Made by a program: the position numbers and the translations under genes. The notes beneath the pieces are model-generated. The model was not told the DNA's origin. It ran no database searches and saw nothing but the letters and a program-made list of their open reading frames with translations. Shown here piece after piece: positions 1 to 10,200 of a stretch of DNA of 64,000 nt. The stretch covers positions 1 through 64,000 of the forward strand of contig SZOX01000021.1 of assembly GCA_030263385.1 (NCBI GenBank), read 5' to 3'. Position 1 is the stretch's first letter, and each line of letters starts with the position of its first letter. This DNA comes from Zeimonas sp003577305 (GTDB lineage Bacteria; Pseudomonadota; Gammaproteobacteria; Burkholderiales; Burkholderiaceae_E).

Positions 1-241
1 AGTCGGCCCCTGTCTGAGGGAGCGAAGCGACCGAGTTGGGGCCGACGGTCCGGGCTCCGCGCGAGCGACCAAGCGTTTCCGTAGGACAGCGCGTCCGCGC
101 CGGCAACCGAGCGCAGGCGCAGCCCTTGGCGGCCCGGCGCAGGGCGCAGCCCCAGAGGCTGGGCGCCGCGGCCCGCGCGCCCGAAGCCCCGATCCGTCAA
201 CGCGGCGCACTCGGCAACGATGCGCCGCGAGACGCAGCCGG
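1..241. other. Left-edge stretch without a gene
   Basis: No credible coding region is visible downstream of the dehydrogenase stop codon. Bases 2-10 (GTCGGCCCC) are the exact reverse complement of 38-46, so a 9-bp stem with a 27-base loop is possible. There is no T-tract, so it is not a textbook intrinsic terminator. The rest is GC-rich with no tRNA, repeat or promoter that I can support. Confidence 0.4.
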
Positions 242-1429
242 TCAGGAGAACGCCTGGATGCCGGTCTGCGCGCGCCCGAGGATGAGCGCGTGGATGTCGT
301 GCGTGCCCTCGTAGGTGTTGACCACCTCGAGGTTCACCAGGTGGCGCGCCACGCCGAACTCGTCGGAGATGCCGTTGCCGCCCATCATGTCGCGCGCCAT
401 CCGCGCGATCTCGAGCGACTTGCCGCACGAATTGCGCTTCATGATCGAAGTGATCTCGACCGCGGCGGTGCCTTCGTCCTTCATGCGTCCCAGCCGCAGG
501 CAACCCTGCAGGCCGAGCGTGATCTCGGTCTGCATGTCGGCGAGCTTCTTCTGGATCAGCTGGTTGGCGGCCAGCGGGCGGCCGAACTGCTTGCGATCGA
601 GCACGTACTGGCGCGCGCGGTGCCAGCAGTCCTCGGCGGCGCCCAGTGCGCCCCAGGCGATGCCGTAGCGCGCGCTGTTCAGGCAGGTGAACGGCCCCTT
701 CAGGCCTTCGACGCCGGGCATCAGCTGCTCGTCGGGCACGAACACCTGGTCCATCACGATCTCGCCGGTGATCGAGGCGCGCAGGCCGACCTTGCCGTGG
801 ATCGCGGGCGCCGACAGCCCTTTCATGCCCTTGTCGAGGATGAAACCCTTGATGCGGCCGTCGTGGTCGCCCCCCACGCACTTGCCCCAGACGATGAAGA
901 CGTCGGCGATCGGCGAGTTCGAGATCCACATCTTGTTGCCGGTGAGCTGGTAGCCGCCGTCGACGCGTTTCGCGCGCGTCTCCATCGACCCCGGATCGGA
1001 ACCGTGATTCGGCTCGGTGAGTCCGAAGCAGCCGATCCACTCGCCGGTGGCGAGCTTCGGCAGGTATTTCTTCTTCTGCGCCTCGGTGCCGAATTCGGAT
1101 ATCGGCACCATCACCAGCGAGCTCTGCACGCTCATCATCGAGCGGTAGCCCGAGTCGACGCGTTCGACTTCGCGCGCGATCAGGCCATAGGCGACGTAGT
1201 TCAGCCCCGGGCCGCCGTACTCGGCCGGAATGGTCGGACCGAGCAGGCCGAGTTCGCCCATCTCGCGGAAGATCGAGGGGTCGGTCTTCTCGTTGCGGAA
1301 CGCCTCGAGCACGCGCGGTGCCAGCTTGTCCTGGCAGTAGGCCATCGCGGCCTCGCGCACCATGCGCTCGTCTTCGGTGAGCTGCGCATCGAGCAGCAGC
1401 GGGTCGTCCCATTTGAACGCGGCCTTCAT
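242..1429 (-). CDS. gcdH: Glutaryl-CoA dehydrogenase (acyl-CoA dehydrogenase family)
   Basis: 395-residue FAD enzyme of the acyl-CoA dehydrogenase fold, the usual length for glutaryl-CoA dehydrogenases, which oxidise and decarboxylate glutaryl-CoA to crotonyl-CoA in lysine, tryptophan and aromatic breakdown. Visible marks are the YRSMMSVQSSLVM segment (Arg96, the conserved arginine typical of this subfamily), the FGLTEPNHGSDPGSM flavin-binding loop, and the catalytic glutamate Glu374 in NTYEGTHDIHALILGRAQTG. The start is supported by a strong AGGAGAG ribosome-binding site at 1434-1440 on the minus strand. It is transcribed away from narX. A glutarate-type CoA-transferase lies about 28 kb away (29037-30260) and could supply its substrate; that link is inferred. 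Another short-chain acyl-CoA dehydrogenase is the alternative, but the arginine motif makes GcdH likely. Confidence 0.9.
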   Translation of the reverse strand: MKAAFKWDDPLLLDAQLTEDERMVREAAMAYCQDKLAPRVLEAFRNEKTDPSIFREMGELGLLGPTIPAEYGGPGLNYVAYGLIAREVERVDSGYRSMMSVQSSLVMVPISEFGTEAQKKKYLPKLATGEWIGCFGLTEPNHGSDPGSMETRAKRVDGGYQLTGNKMWISNSPIADVFIVWGKCVGGDHDGRIKGFILDKGMKGLSAPAIHGKVGLRASITGEIVMDQVFVPDEQLMPGVEGLKGPFTCLNSARYGIAWGALGAAEDCWHRARQYVLDRKQFGRPLAANQLIQKKLADMQTEITLGLQGCLRLGRMKDEGTAAVEITSIMKRNSCGKSLEIARMARDMMGGNGISDEFGVARHLVNLEVVNTYEGTHDIHALILGRAQTGIQAFS

Positions 1430-1732
1430 CGATCTCTCCTGTCAATGCTGTATAGGGTACCGGGCTGGTCGGTCGACATCCTAGCGTGGCGTCTTGCGCT
1501 GCACAAACGATCTTGCGGGCACGCGGTACCATGCCGGTTCGCGGCCGTGGACACGGGATCGGCCCGTGGCCGCCGTCGGCCGACAGTACGAAGCACCGAT
1601 GCCGATGATCGAAATCCGCAAGCTCGCGCCCGGCCGTGACCTGGCTCGAGAGCCTGTCGGGGCGCCTGGTCGCGCGCACGCCCGGCCCGGCGGGCTGGCG
1701 ATCGGCCCGGCACCGGCGCACGTCGGGCAGCG

Positions 1733-3637
1733 ATGACGGAAGCGACCAGCGTGCGCGCCTCTGCGTGGCCCCTGGCCACGAAGATCCTCGTCATCGGCTT
1801 CACGATGCTGCTGGTGGCGCTTTGCGCGATCGGGCTCACGCTGTGGATGACCTGGAACCTGGAGGGAGGTGCCGCTGCGGTCAACGAGGCCGGACGCATG
1901 CGGATGCAGGCGTACCGGCTGGCGCTCGAGGCGCGCAGCAGCGGGCACGACGAAATCGTGCGCCGCGTTGCCGCGTTCGACGCGAGCATCGAGATCCTGC
2001 GCACCGGCGATTCGGCGCGGCCGCTGTTCGTTCCGCTGGACGACGCGACCCGCCGGCGGTTTGCCGGGGTGCGCGCGGGCTGGCAGGAACTGCGCGCGGG
2101 CTGGCTTGCCGACCCGGCGCAGGTGCAGCTGTCGCGGGTCGACGCATTCGTGTCGTCGATCGACGATTTCGTGGCGTCGATCGAGCGGCAGATGTCGCGC
2201 TCGACTGCGATCCTGAACGCGGTGCAGTTCGCGATGCTGGCGCTGGCCATCGGCGGGGCGGTGGCGCTGCTCTATGCGGGCTACATCTTCGTGGTCGATC
2301 CGGTCGCGCAGCTGCAGCGCGGCCTGGCCAGGGTCGAGCAGGGCGAACTCGACGCGCGCGTCACGGTCGCTTCGAACGACGAGTTCGGACAGCTGGGCGA
2401 GGGCTTCAACCGCATGACCGCGAGGCTGCAGGCGCTCTACCGCGGCCTGGAGGACAAGGTTCGCGAGAAGACCGCGGGGCTGGAGCAGAAGACCCAGCGG
2501 CTGGCCGCGCTCTACGACGCCAGCGCGCTGATCGGCGAGGCCGGATCGCTCGAGGAGCTGGCGCAGGGTTTCGTGCGCAAGGTGCGCGAGATCGCGCGCG
2601 CCGACGCTGCGATGATCCGCTGGTCGGACGAAGGCAACCGGCGCTACCTGATGCTGGCAGGCGACCGCCTGCCCGAGGCGATGACGCGCAACGAGCAATG
2701 CGTGGACGCCGGCACCTGCCATTGCGGGCGGCTGGAGCCGCACCCGGGGGTGCGGGTGATCGCGATCCGACCGGATCCGCAGATGAGCTTCGACCACTGT
2801 GCGGCCGCCGGCTACCGCACGCTGGTCTCGGTGCCGATCGCGCTGCACCAGCGGGTGCTCGGCGAGGTCGATCTCTTCTACTACGGGGAGGCGCCGATCG
2901 GCGAGGAGGAGCGCTCGCTGCTCGAGGCGCTGGCCAGCCATCTCGCGAGCGCGATGGAAGGCCTGCGCGCGGCCGCGCTCGATGTCGAGGCGGCGGTGGC
3001 GCAGGAGCGTGGATTGCTCGCGCAGGAGCTGCACGATTCGATCGCGCAGTCGCTCGCGTTCCTGAAGATCCAGGTCAGGCTGCTGCGCGACGCGGTTGCG
3101 CGCGGCGACGCGCCGGCGGTCGGCAGGATCATCGGCGAGCTCGATGCGGGCGTGCGCGAGAGCTACGGCGACGTGCGCGAACTGCTGGTGCACTTTCGCA
3201 CGCGCACGCGCGACGAGGACATCGAGCCGGCGCTGCGCACCACGCTCTCGAAGTTCGAGCACCAGAGCGGCCTGCGCGCCCACCTGCAGGTCGAAGGCCA
3301 CGGCCTGCCGCTCGACCCGGCAGTGCAGGTGCAGGTGCTGCACGTGGTGCAGGAAGCGCTCTCGAACGTGCGCAAGCACGCGGGCGCGACCCAGGTGTGG
3401 CTCGACGTCCGGCAGTCTCCGGCATGGCGCTTCGAAGTGCGCGACGACGGCGCCGGCTTCGACGCGGCGGCCGCCGACAGCGACGAGACGCGGGTGGGGT
3501 TGCGCATCATGCGCGAGCGCGCGCAGCGCATCGGCGCGCAGGTGTCGGTCGAGTCGACACCCGGCGAGGGAACCCGCGTGGTGCTCGCGCTGCCGCCGCA
3601 GGCGCGCGCCGCAACGGCCGAAGAGGCGGCTGCCTGA
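1733..3637 (+). CDS. narX: Nitrate/nitrite sensor histidine kinase NarX
   Basis: 634-residue membrane sensor kinase. It has a first membrane segment at about residues 15-38 and a periplasmic part with the nitrate-binding P-box (VNEAGRMRMQAYRLAL, residues 50-65). A second membrane segment at about 160-185 is followed by a HAMP domain. The central GAF-like region has a cysteine cluster (Cys323, Cys329, Cys331) as in NarX/NarQ. The HisKA_3 dimerisation box has phospho-acceptor His434 (QELHDSIAQS), and the C-terminal ATPase ends with the RDDGAGFD and GLRIMRERA motifs. It would sense nitrate/nitrite and phosphorylate NarL, whose ATG overlaps this stop codon (TGATG at 3635-3639). The upstream 300 bp, shared with the divergent gcdH, should hold the promoter, but I see no clear FNR box. 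Confidence 0.93.
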   Translation: MTEATSVRASAWPLATKILVIGFTMLLVALCAIGLTLWMTWNLEGGAAAVNEAGRMRMQAYRLALEARSSGHDEIVRRVAAFDASIEILRTGDSARPLFVPLDDATRRRFAGVRAGWQELRAGWLADPAQVQLSRVDAFVSSIDDFVASIERQMSRSTAILNAVQFAMLALAIGGAVALLYAGYIFVVDPVAQLQRGLARVEQGELDARVTVASNDEFGQLGEGFNRMTARLQALYRGLEDKVREKTAGLEQKTQRLAALYDASALIGEAGSLEELAQGFVRKVREIARADAAMIRWSDEGNRRYLMLAGDRLPEAMTRNEQCVDAGTCHCGRLEPHPGVRVIAIRPDPQMSFDHCAAAGYRTLVSVPIALHQRVLGEVDLFYYGEAPIGEEERSLLEALASHLASAMEGLRAAALDVEAAVAQERGLLAQELHDSIAQSLAFLKIQVRLLRDAVARGDAPAVGRIIGELDAGVRESYGDVRELLVHFRTRTRDEDIEPALRTTLSKFEHQSGLRAHLQVEGHGLPLDPAVQVQVLHVVQEALSNVRKHAGATQVWLDVRQSPAWRFEVRDDGAGFDAAAADSDETRVGLRIMRERAQRIGAQVSVESTPGEGTRVVLALPPQARAATAEEAAA

Positions 3638-4305
3638 TGCGCGTCCCGATCCGCTTGCTGGTGGTGGACGACCACACGCTGTTCCGCCGCGGCCTGGTGG
3701 CGCTGCTCGCCACCGAGAGCGACCTCGTCGTGGTCGGCGAGGCGGCCGATGCGGGCGAGGCGACGCGACGCGCGCGCGAACTGCAGCCCGACGTGATCCT
3801 GCTCGACAATCACCTGCCCGGCGTCACCGGCATCGCGGCGCTGGCGGGATTGATGGAGGCGGCGCCAAAGTCGAAGGTGCTGATGCTCACCGTGAGCGAA
3901 GACGAGACCGATCTCGCCGCGGCACTGCGGGCCGGCGCGCAGGGCTACGTGCTGAAGACGATCGACGGCGACATGCTCGCACAGGCGATCCGCGGCACGA
4001 TGCGCGGCGAATCGGTGGTCAGTCCCGAGATGACGGGCAAGCTGGTGCAGGCGCTGCGGGCGACTGCGCCCGGCGAGCCGTCGGCTGGCGGCGCGCCGCC
4101 CGAAGACCCCCTCGCCCGGCTGTCGCCGCGCGAACGCGAGATCCTCGCGCACATCGCGCGCGGGGCGAGCAACAAGGCGATCGCGCGCGCGCTCGACATC
4201 GCCGAGACGACGGTCAAGATCCACGTGCAGCACATCCTGCGCAAGCTCGGGCTGAGCTCGCGCGTGCAGGCAGCCGTCTACCTCACCGGACGCGGTTCGG
4301 CCTGA
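3637..4305 (+). CDS. narL: Nitrate/nitrite response regulator NarL
   Basis: 222-residue NarL/FixJ response regulator. The receiver domain (about residues 5-125) shows the acidic pair DD11-12, phospho-acceptor Asp57 in VILLDNHLPG, and the conserved lysine in GYVLKT. After a short linker, a LuxR-type helix-turn-helix runs from about residue 152 (LSPREREILAHIARG) to the end. The start overlaps the narX stop by one base, so the pair is translationally coupled. Its expected targets are the nar genes immediately downstream. Clear NarL heptamer pairs were not found by eye in the narL-narK1 gap. Confidence 0.92.
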   Translation: MRVPIRLLVVDDHTLFRRGLVALLATESDLVVVGEAADAGEATRRARELQPDVILLDNHLPGVTGIAALAGLMEAAPKSKVLMLTVSEDETDLAAALRAGAQGYVLKTIDGDMLAQAIRGTMRGESVVSPEMTGKLVQALRATAPGEPSAGGAPPEDPLARLSPREREILAHIARGASNKAIARALDIAETTVKIHVQHILRKLGLSSRVQAAVYLTGRGSA

Positions 4306-4458
4306 TCGCCGGGGCCGCGAAGCGCGGCCCCGGTAGTAGTCCTTCCGGACGATGGCCGCGGGCCTGCACATCGTTCTTCCGCCGCGCCCGTCTCTGACTT
4401 CCCGAAGGATGTTCGCCGCGCGGCGCGCTGCCTACAGTGCCGTCATGGAGATCCGGTC
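4306..4458 (+). promoter_or_regulatory. narL-narK1 intergenic region with a strong hairpin
   Basis: Directly after the narL stop, bases 4309-4333 form an 11-bp GC-rich perfect stem (CCGGGGCCGCG paired with its complement) around an AAG loop. It is followed by TAGTAGTCC rather than a T-run, so it may be a factor-assisted terminator or an RNA-processing or stability hairpin separating the regulatory genes from the structural genes. The remaining 125 bp up to narK1 should contain the operon promoter. No convincing FNR (TTGAT-N4-ATCAA) sequence is visible. Confidence 0.45.
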
Positions 4459-5736
4459 ATGACGTCCACCGCACTCGAAGGACAGCGCACGCGCCAGGCG
4501 CTGTCGGTGCTGATCGCCAGCACCTTCGCATTCACCGTCTGCTTCATGGTCTGGATGATGTTCGGCGTGATCGGAATCCCGATCCGCAAGGCGCTGAACC
4601 TCAATGCCACCGAGTTCGGCCTGCTCACCGCCACGCCGGTGCTCACCGGTTCGCTGGTGCGGGTGCCGCTGGGCATCTGGACCGACCGCTACGGCGGGCG
4701 CATCGTGATGACGCTGCTGATGGCGGCGACGGTGCCCGCCATCTGGCTGATGGCCTGGGCCACCGAGTTCTGGCACTTCATCGTGATCGGGCTGTTCGTC
4801 GGGCTGGCCGGCGGCTCGTTTTCGGTGGGCACGCCGTACGTGGCACGCTGGTTCCCGCGCCATCGCCAGGGCTTCGCGATGGGTGTCTACGGCGCGGGCA
4901 ACTCCGGTGCGGCGGTCAACAAGTTCGTCGCACCGGCGCTCGTGGTGGCCTTCGGCTGGACGATGGTGCCGAAGGTCTATGCGGCGATCATGCTCGGCAC
5001 CGTGGTGCTGTTCTGGCTGCTCAGCCACAGCGACCCGGCGCACCGCGTGCCCAGCCACGTGCGCTTCGTCGACCAGCTCGCCGTGCTGAAGGATCCGCGC
5101 GTGCTCAAGTACTGCCAGTACTACAGCATCGTGTTCGGCGGCTACGTCGCGCTCAGCCTGTGGATGGTGCAGTACTACGTGGGCGAATACGGGCTGGACA
5201 TCCGCGTGGCGGCGCTGCTCGCCGCCTGCTTCTCGCTGCCCGGCGGCGTGCTGCGCGCGGTGGGCGGCTGGCTCTCCGATCGCTACGGCGCGCACAGCGT
5301 GACCTGGTGGGTGATGTGGGTGAGCTGGATCTGCCTGTTCCTGCTCAGCTATCCGCAGACGCAGTTCACCGTGACCACGGTCGAGGGCACGCGCAGCTTC
5401 ACGATCGGCCTGAACGTCTACGCCTTCACGCTGCTGATGTTCGTGCTCGGCATCGCCTGGGCCTTCGGCAAGGCGAGCGTGTTCAAGTACATCAGCGACG
5501 AATACCCGCAGAACATCGGCACGGTCTCGGGCATCGTCGGGCTGGCCGGTGGGCTGGGCGGCTTCGTGCTGCCGATCATGTTCGGCGCGCTGCTCGATCT
5601 GACCGGGGTCCGCTCGAGCGCATTCATGCTGATGTACGGAGTGGTCTGGGTTTCGCTGATCTGGATGTATTTCACCGAGGTGCGGCGCGCCGAGGTCATG
5701 GGGCCGCACCACGCGGTCGAGGCAACGCGCGGTTGA
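4459..5736 (+). CDS. narK1: Nitrate transporter NarK1 (MFS, type I)
   Basis: 425-residue major facilitator protein with about 12 membrane segments. The N-terminal FGVIGIPIRKALNLNATEFG stretch and the RVPLGIWTDRYGGR loop match type I NarK proteins, thought to be proton/nitrate symporters. It is the first gene of the narK1-narK2-narGHJI set, an order known from pseudomonads and other denitrifiers in which NarK1 and NarK2 work as a pair. ATG 4459 has GGAG at 4447-4450 upstream. The gene ends 25 bases before narK2. The type I assignment rests on motif resemblance and on the partner gene. Confidence 0.88.
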   Translation: MTSTALEGQRTRQALSVLIASTFAFTVCFMVWMMFGVIGIPIRKALNLNATEFGLLTATPVLTGSLVRVPLGIWTDRYGGRIVMTLLMAATVPAIWLMAWATEFWHFIVIGLFVGLAGGSFSVGTPYVARWFPRHRQGFAMGVYGAGNSGAAVNKFVAPALVVAFGWTMVPKVYAAIMLGTVVLFWLLSHSDPAHRVPSHVRFVDQLAVLKDPRVLKYCQYYSIVFGGYVALSLWMVQYYVGEYGLDIRVAALLAACFSLPGGVLRAVGGWLSDRYGAHSVTWWVMWVSWICLFLLSYPQTQFTVTTVEGTRSFTIGLNVYAFTLLMFVLGIAWAFGKASVFKYISDEYPQNIGTVSGIVGLAGGLGGFVLPIMFGALLDLTGVRSSAFMLMYGVVWVSLIWMYFTEVRRAEVMGPHHAVEATRG

Positions 5737-5761
5737 GCACCGCGCGACGGAGGTCTTTCCG

Positions 5762-7210
5762 ATGAATGCGACCGCAACCGATGTCAGGCGCGCGCGCCCC
5801 GGCGGCGTGCTGCACGTCTGGACGCCCGAAGACAAGGCGTTCTGGGCGCGCGAGGGAGAAGCGATCGCCAGGCTCAACCTGTGGATCTCGGTGCCCGCGC
5901 TGTTCCTGGCGTTCGCGGTCTGGCAGCTCTGGAGCGTGGTCGCGGTGAGCCTGCCCGCGCTCGGGTTCAGGTATTCGACCAACCAGCTGTTCTGGCTCGC
6001 CGCCGCGCCCGCGTTGTCGGGCGCGACGCTGCGCATCTTCTATTCGTTCATGATCCCGCTGGTCGGCGGGCGGCGCTGGACCGCGATCTCGACCGCCTCG
6101 CTGCTGATCCCGACGATCGGCATCGGCATCGCGGTGCAGGATCCGGGCACCCCTTATCCGACGATGCTGATGCTGGCGTTGCTGTGCGGACTGGGCGGCG
6201 GCAACTTCAGCTCGAGCATGGCCAACATCAGCTTCTTCTTCCCGAAGGAGCGCAAGGGCTCGGCGCTGGGCGTGAACGCGGGGCTGGGCAACCTCGGCGT
6301 GTCGGTGGTGCAGTTCCTCACGCCACTGGTGGTGGCGGTGGGCATCCTCGGCATCTTCGGCGGCGAGCCGCAGGTCGTGACCAACCGGTTCGGCGACCAG
6401 GTCCACGTGTGGACGCAGAACGCGGCGTTCATCTGGGTGCCGTGGATCGCGCTGGCGGCGCTCGGGGCGTGGTTCTTCATGAACGACATCGCCGAGGCGA
6501 AGGCGTCGTTCGCGGCGCAGGCGGCGATCTTCCGGCGCAAGCACAACTGGCTGATGTGCGTGCTCTACCTCGGCACCTTCGGTTCGTTCATCGGTTTCGC
6601 CGCAGGTTTTCCGCTGCTGATCCGCAGCCAGTTCCCGGGCGTGAACCCGCTCGCCTATGCCTGGCTCGGGCCGCTGGTGGGCGCACTGATCAGGCCGGTC
6701 GGCGGCTGGCTGTCCGACCAGCTCGGCGGGGCGCGCGTCACCTTGTGGAACTTCGTGGTGATGGCGCTCGCGGTGATCGGCGTGCTGTTCTTCCTGCCCA
6801 AGGGCAGCGGCGGCTTCGCCCTGCCGCTCGGGCCCGCGGAGGGCAGCTTCGCCGGCTTCTTCCTGATGTTCCTGCTGCTGTTCCTCACCACCGGCATCGG
6901 CAACGGCTCCACGTTCCGGATGATTCCGGTGATCTTCCTGAACCAGAAGCTGGCGGAGACGCGCGGCGACGACGAGGCCGAGCGCGCCCGGGCGATCCGC
7001 GAGGGCAACACCGAGGGCGCCGCCGCGCTGGGGTTTGCCGGCGCGCTGGGAGCCTACGGCGGCTTCTTCATCCCGAAGAGCTACGGCAGTTCGATTGCCG
7101 CCACCGGTGGCCCGGAGGCGGCGCTGTGGATCTTCACTGTCTTCTATGCCCTGTGCATCGTCCTGACCTGGTGGTACTACGCGCGCAGGAACGCGGAGAT
7201 GCCGTGCTGA
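5762..7210 (+). CDS. narK2: Nitrate/nitrite antiporter NarK2 (MFS, type II)
   Basis: 482-residue major facilitator protein with the nitrate/nitrite porter signatures GLGGGNFSSSMANISFFFP and GIGNGSTFRMIPVIF. It also has the conserved substrate-binding arginines in GATLRIFYSFM and LIRPVGGWLSDQLGG. Type II NarK exchanges external nitrate for internal nitrite, protecting the cell from nitrite while feeding the cytoplasm-facing NarG. A GGAGG-like site (CGGAGGTC) sits before ATG 5762. It lies between narK1 (25-base gap) and narG (34-base gap), so co-transcription is likely. Confidence 0.9.
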   Translation: MNATATDVRRARPGGVLHVWTPEDKAFWAREGEAIARLNLWISVPALFLAFAVWQLWSVVAVSLPALGFRYSTNQLFWLAAAPALSGATLRIFYSFMIPLVGGRRWTAISTASLLIPTIGIGIAVQDPGTPYPTMLMLALLCGLGGGNFSSSMANISFFFPKERKGSALGVNAGLGNLGVSVVQFLTPLVVAVGILGIFGGEPQVVTNRFGDQVHVWTQNAAFIWVPWIALAALGAWFFMNDIAEAKASFAAQAAIFRRKHNWLMCVLYLGTFGSFIGFAAGFPLLIRSQFPGVNPLAYAWLGPLVGALIRPVGGWLSDQLGGARVTLWNFVVMALAVIGVLFFLPKGSGGFALPLGPAEGSFAGFFLMFLLLFLTTGIGNGSTFRMIPVIFLNQKLAETRGDDEAERARAIREGNTEGAAALGFAGALGAYGGFFIPKSYGSSIAATGGPEAALWIFTVFYALCIVLTWWYYARRNAEMPC

Positions 7211-7244
7211 GCACGCGCACGCCGAACGAATCCGGGAGCCCCCG

Positions 7245-10200
7245 ATGAGCCACTTCCTCGACCGCCTGACGTTCTTCAACCAGCCGAAGGAGGCCTTCTC
7301 GGAGGGCCACGGGCTCGCCACCGGCGAAGACCGCACCTGGGAAGACGCGTATCGCAACCGCTGGCAGCACGACAAGATCGTCCGCTCGACGCACGGCACG
7401 AACTGCACCGGCTCGTGCTCGTGGAAGATCTACGTGAAGGGCGGAATCGTCACCTGGGAGACGCAGCAGACCGACTATCCGCGCACGCGCCCCGACCTGC
7501 CCAACCACGAGCCGCGCGGCTGCGCGCGCGGTGCGAGCTACAGCTGGTACCTGTACAGCGCGAACCGCGTGAAGTATCCGATGGTGCGCGGCCGCCTGAT
7601 GAAGGCCTGGCGTGCGGCGCGCGCGGTGACGAACTCGCCGGTCGACGCCTGGGCCACGATCGTCGAGAACGACGCGCTGCGGCGCGACTACCAGCGCCAG
7701 CGCGGCATGGGCGGCTTCGTGCGCGCAGAGTGGGACGAAGTCAACGAGCTGATCGCCGCCGCCAACGTCTACACGATCAGGCGCCATGGCCCCGATCGCG
7801 TGGTCGGCTTCTCGCCGATCCCGGCGATGTCGATGATTTCGTACGCCGCCGGTTCACGCTACCTGTCGCTGATCGGCGGCACCTGCATGAGCTTCTACGA
7901 CTGGTACTGCGACCTGCCGCCGTCGAGTCCGCAGACCTGGGGCGAGCAGACCGACGTGCCGGAGTCGGCCGACTGGTACAACTCGACCTTCCTGATCGCC
8001 TGGGGGTCGAACGTGCCGCAGACGCGCACGCCCGACGCCCATTTCTTCACCGAGGTGCGCTACAAGGGCGCGAAAGTGGTCGCGGTCACGCCCGACTACG
8101 CCGAGGTGTCCAAGCTCGCCGACCTCTGGCTGCATCCGAAGCAGGGCACCGACGCGGCCCTGGCGATGGCGATGGGCCACGTGATCCTGAAGGAGTTCTA
8201 CTTCGAGCGGCGCTCGGCCTACTTCGACGACTACGCGCGCCGCTACACCGACCTGCCGCTGCTGGTGCAACTGCGCGAGACGACGCTGGCCGACGGCAGG
8301 AAGGTGCTCGCGCCCGATCGCTACCTGCGCGCGAGCGACTTCGACGGCGCGCTCGAGCAGGACAACAACCCCGAATGGAAGACGGTGGCCTTCGACCGCG
8401 GCGGCGCGGTGGTGGTGCCCAATGGCTCGATCGGCTTTCGCTGGGGCAAGGAGGGGCGCAGCGACGCGGGCAAGTGGAACCTCGAGAGCCGCGAGGCGCG
8501 CAGCGGCTCGGAAGTGAAGCTGGCGCTGTCGCTGATCGACGACGCCGCGCAGGCGCACGAGGTGGTCACCGTCGGCTTCCCGTACTTCGGCGGGATCGAG
8601 ACGCCGCACTTCCAGGCCAACGACCAGGGCGCGTCGGTGCTCGAGAGGCGGGTGCCCGCCGCGCGGCTCACGCTGGTGCAGGACGGCGAGCGCCGCGAAG
8701 TGCTCGTGGCCACCGTGTTCGACCTGCTCGCGGCCAACTACGGCGTGGCGCGCGGCCTGCCCGACGAGAACGCCGCCGACGACTACGACAGCGACCGGCC
8801 CTATACGCCGGCCTGGCAGGAGCGCATCACCGGCGTGCCGCGCGCGCAGGCGATCGCGGTGGCACGCCAGTTCGCCGACAACGCCGACAGGACCGGGGGA
8901 CGCTCGATGGTGATCATCGGCGCGGCGATGAACCACTGGTACCACTGCGACATGAACTACCGCGGTATCATCAACATGCTGATGCTGTGCGGTTGCGTGG
9001 GACAGACCGGGGGCGGCTGGGCGCACTACGTCGGGCAGGAGAAGCTGCGGCCCCAGACCGGCTGGACCGTGCTGGCGTTCGCGCTCGACTGGATCAGGCC
9101 GCCGCGGCAGCAGAACTCGACCAGCTTCTTCTACGCGCACACCGACCAGTGGCGCTACGAGCGGCTGGGCGTGGAAGAGATCGTCTCGCCGCTGGCCGGG
9201 TCCGACGCCGCGCGCGGCTCGATGATCGACTACAACGTGCGCGCCGAACGCATGGGCTGGCTGCCGTCGGCGCCGCAGTTGAAGACCAATCCGCTGCAGG
9301 TGGTGCGCGACGCGCAGGCAGCCGGGGTCGATCCGAAAGACTACGTGACGCGGGCGCTGCGGGACGGCTCGCTGCAGTTGAGCTGCGAAGACCCCGACGA
9401 CCCGGCCAACTGGCCGCGCAACCTGTTCGTCTGGCGTTCGAACCTGCTCGGCTCCTCGGGCAAGGGCCACGAGTACTTCCTGCGCCACCTGCTCGGCACC
9501 AGCCACGGCGTGCAGGGCCGCGACCTCGGGCCCGACGATGCGAAGCCGCGCGAAGTGCGCTGGCACGACAAGGCGCCCGAGGGCAAGCTCGACCTGCTGG
9601 TGACGCTCGACTTCCGCATGAGCACCACCTGCCTGTACTCGGACGTGGTGCTGCCGACGGCCACCTGGTACGAGAAGAACGACCTGAACACCAGCGACAT
9701 GCACCCCTTCATCCACCCGCTGTCCACCGCCGTGGACCCGGCGTGGCAGGCGCGCAGCGACTGGGAGATCTACAAGGGGTTCGCGAAGAAGTTGAGCGAG
9801 GTCTGCGTCGGCCACCTCGGCGTGGAGAAAGAGGTGGTGCTCACGCCGATGATGCACGACACGCCCGGCGAACTCGCGCAGCCGCTCGACGTGCGCGACT
9901 GGAAGCGCGGCGAGTGCGATCTCGAGCCGGGGCGCACCGCCCCGCAAGTCACGGTGGTCGAGCGCGACTACCCGAACACCTACGCCCGCTTCACCTCGCT
10001 CGGGCCGCTGATGAGCCGGATCGGCAACGGCGGCAAGGGCATCGCGTGGAACACCGAGGACGAGGTGCGCGCGCTCGCCGAACTGAACGGCGTGGTCACC
10101 GAGCCGGGCGCCACGCAGGGCCTGCCGCGCATCGTCACCGACATCGACGCGGCCGAGACCGTGATGATGCTGGCGCCGGAAACCAACGGCCACGTCGCAG

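Noticed and set aside
2..46. Inverted repeat at the left edge as an intrinsic terminator of gcdH
   Set aside because: The 27-base loop and lack of a T-tract on the relevant strand make it unconvincing, and the distance to the gcdH stop is about 200 bp.
1430..1732. Search for FNR, NarL and sigma-54 sites upstream of narX and narK1
   Set aside because: TTGCGCTGCACAA near 1494-1506 was considered but does not have FNR half-site sequence or spacing; no convincing heptamer pairs were found.
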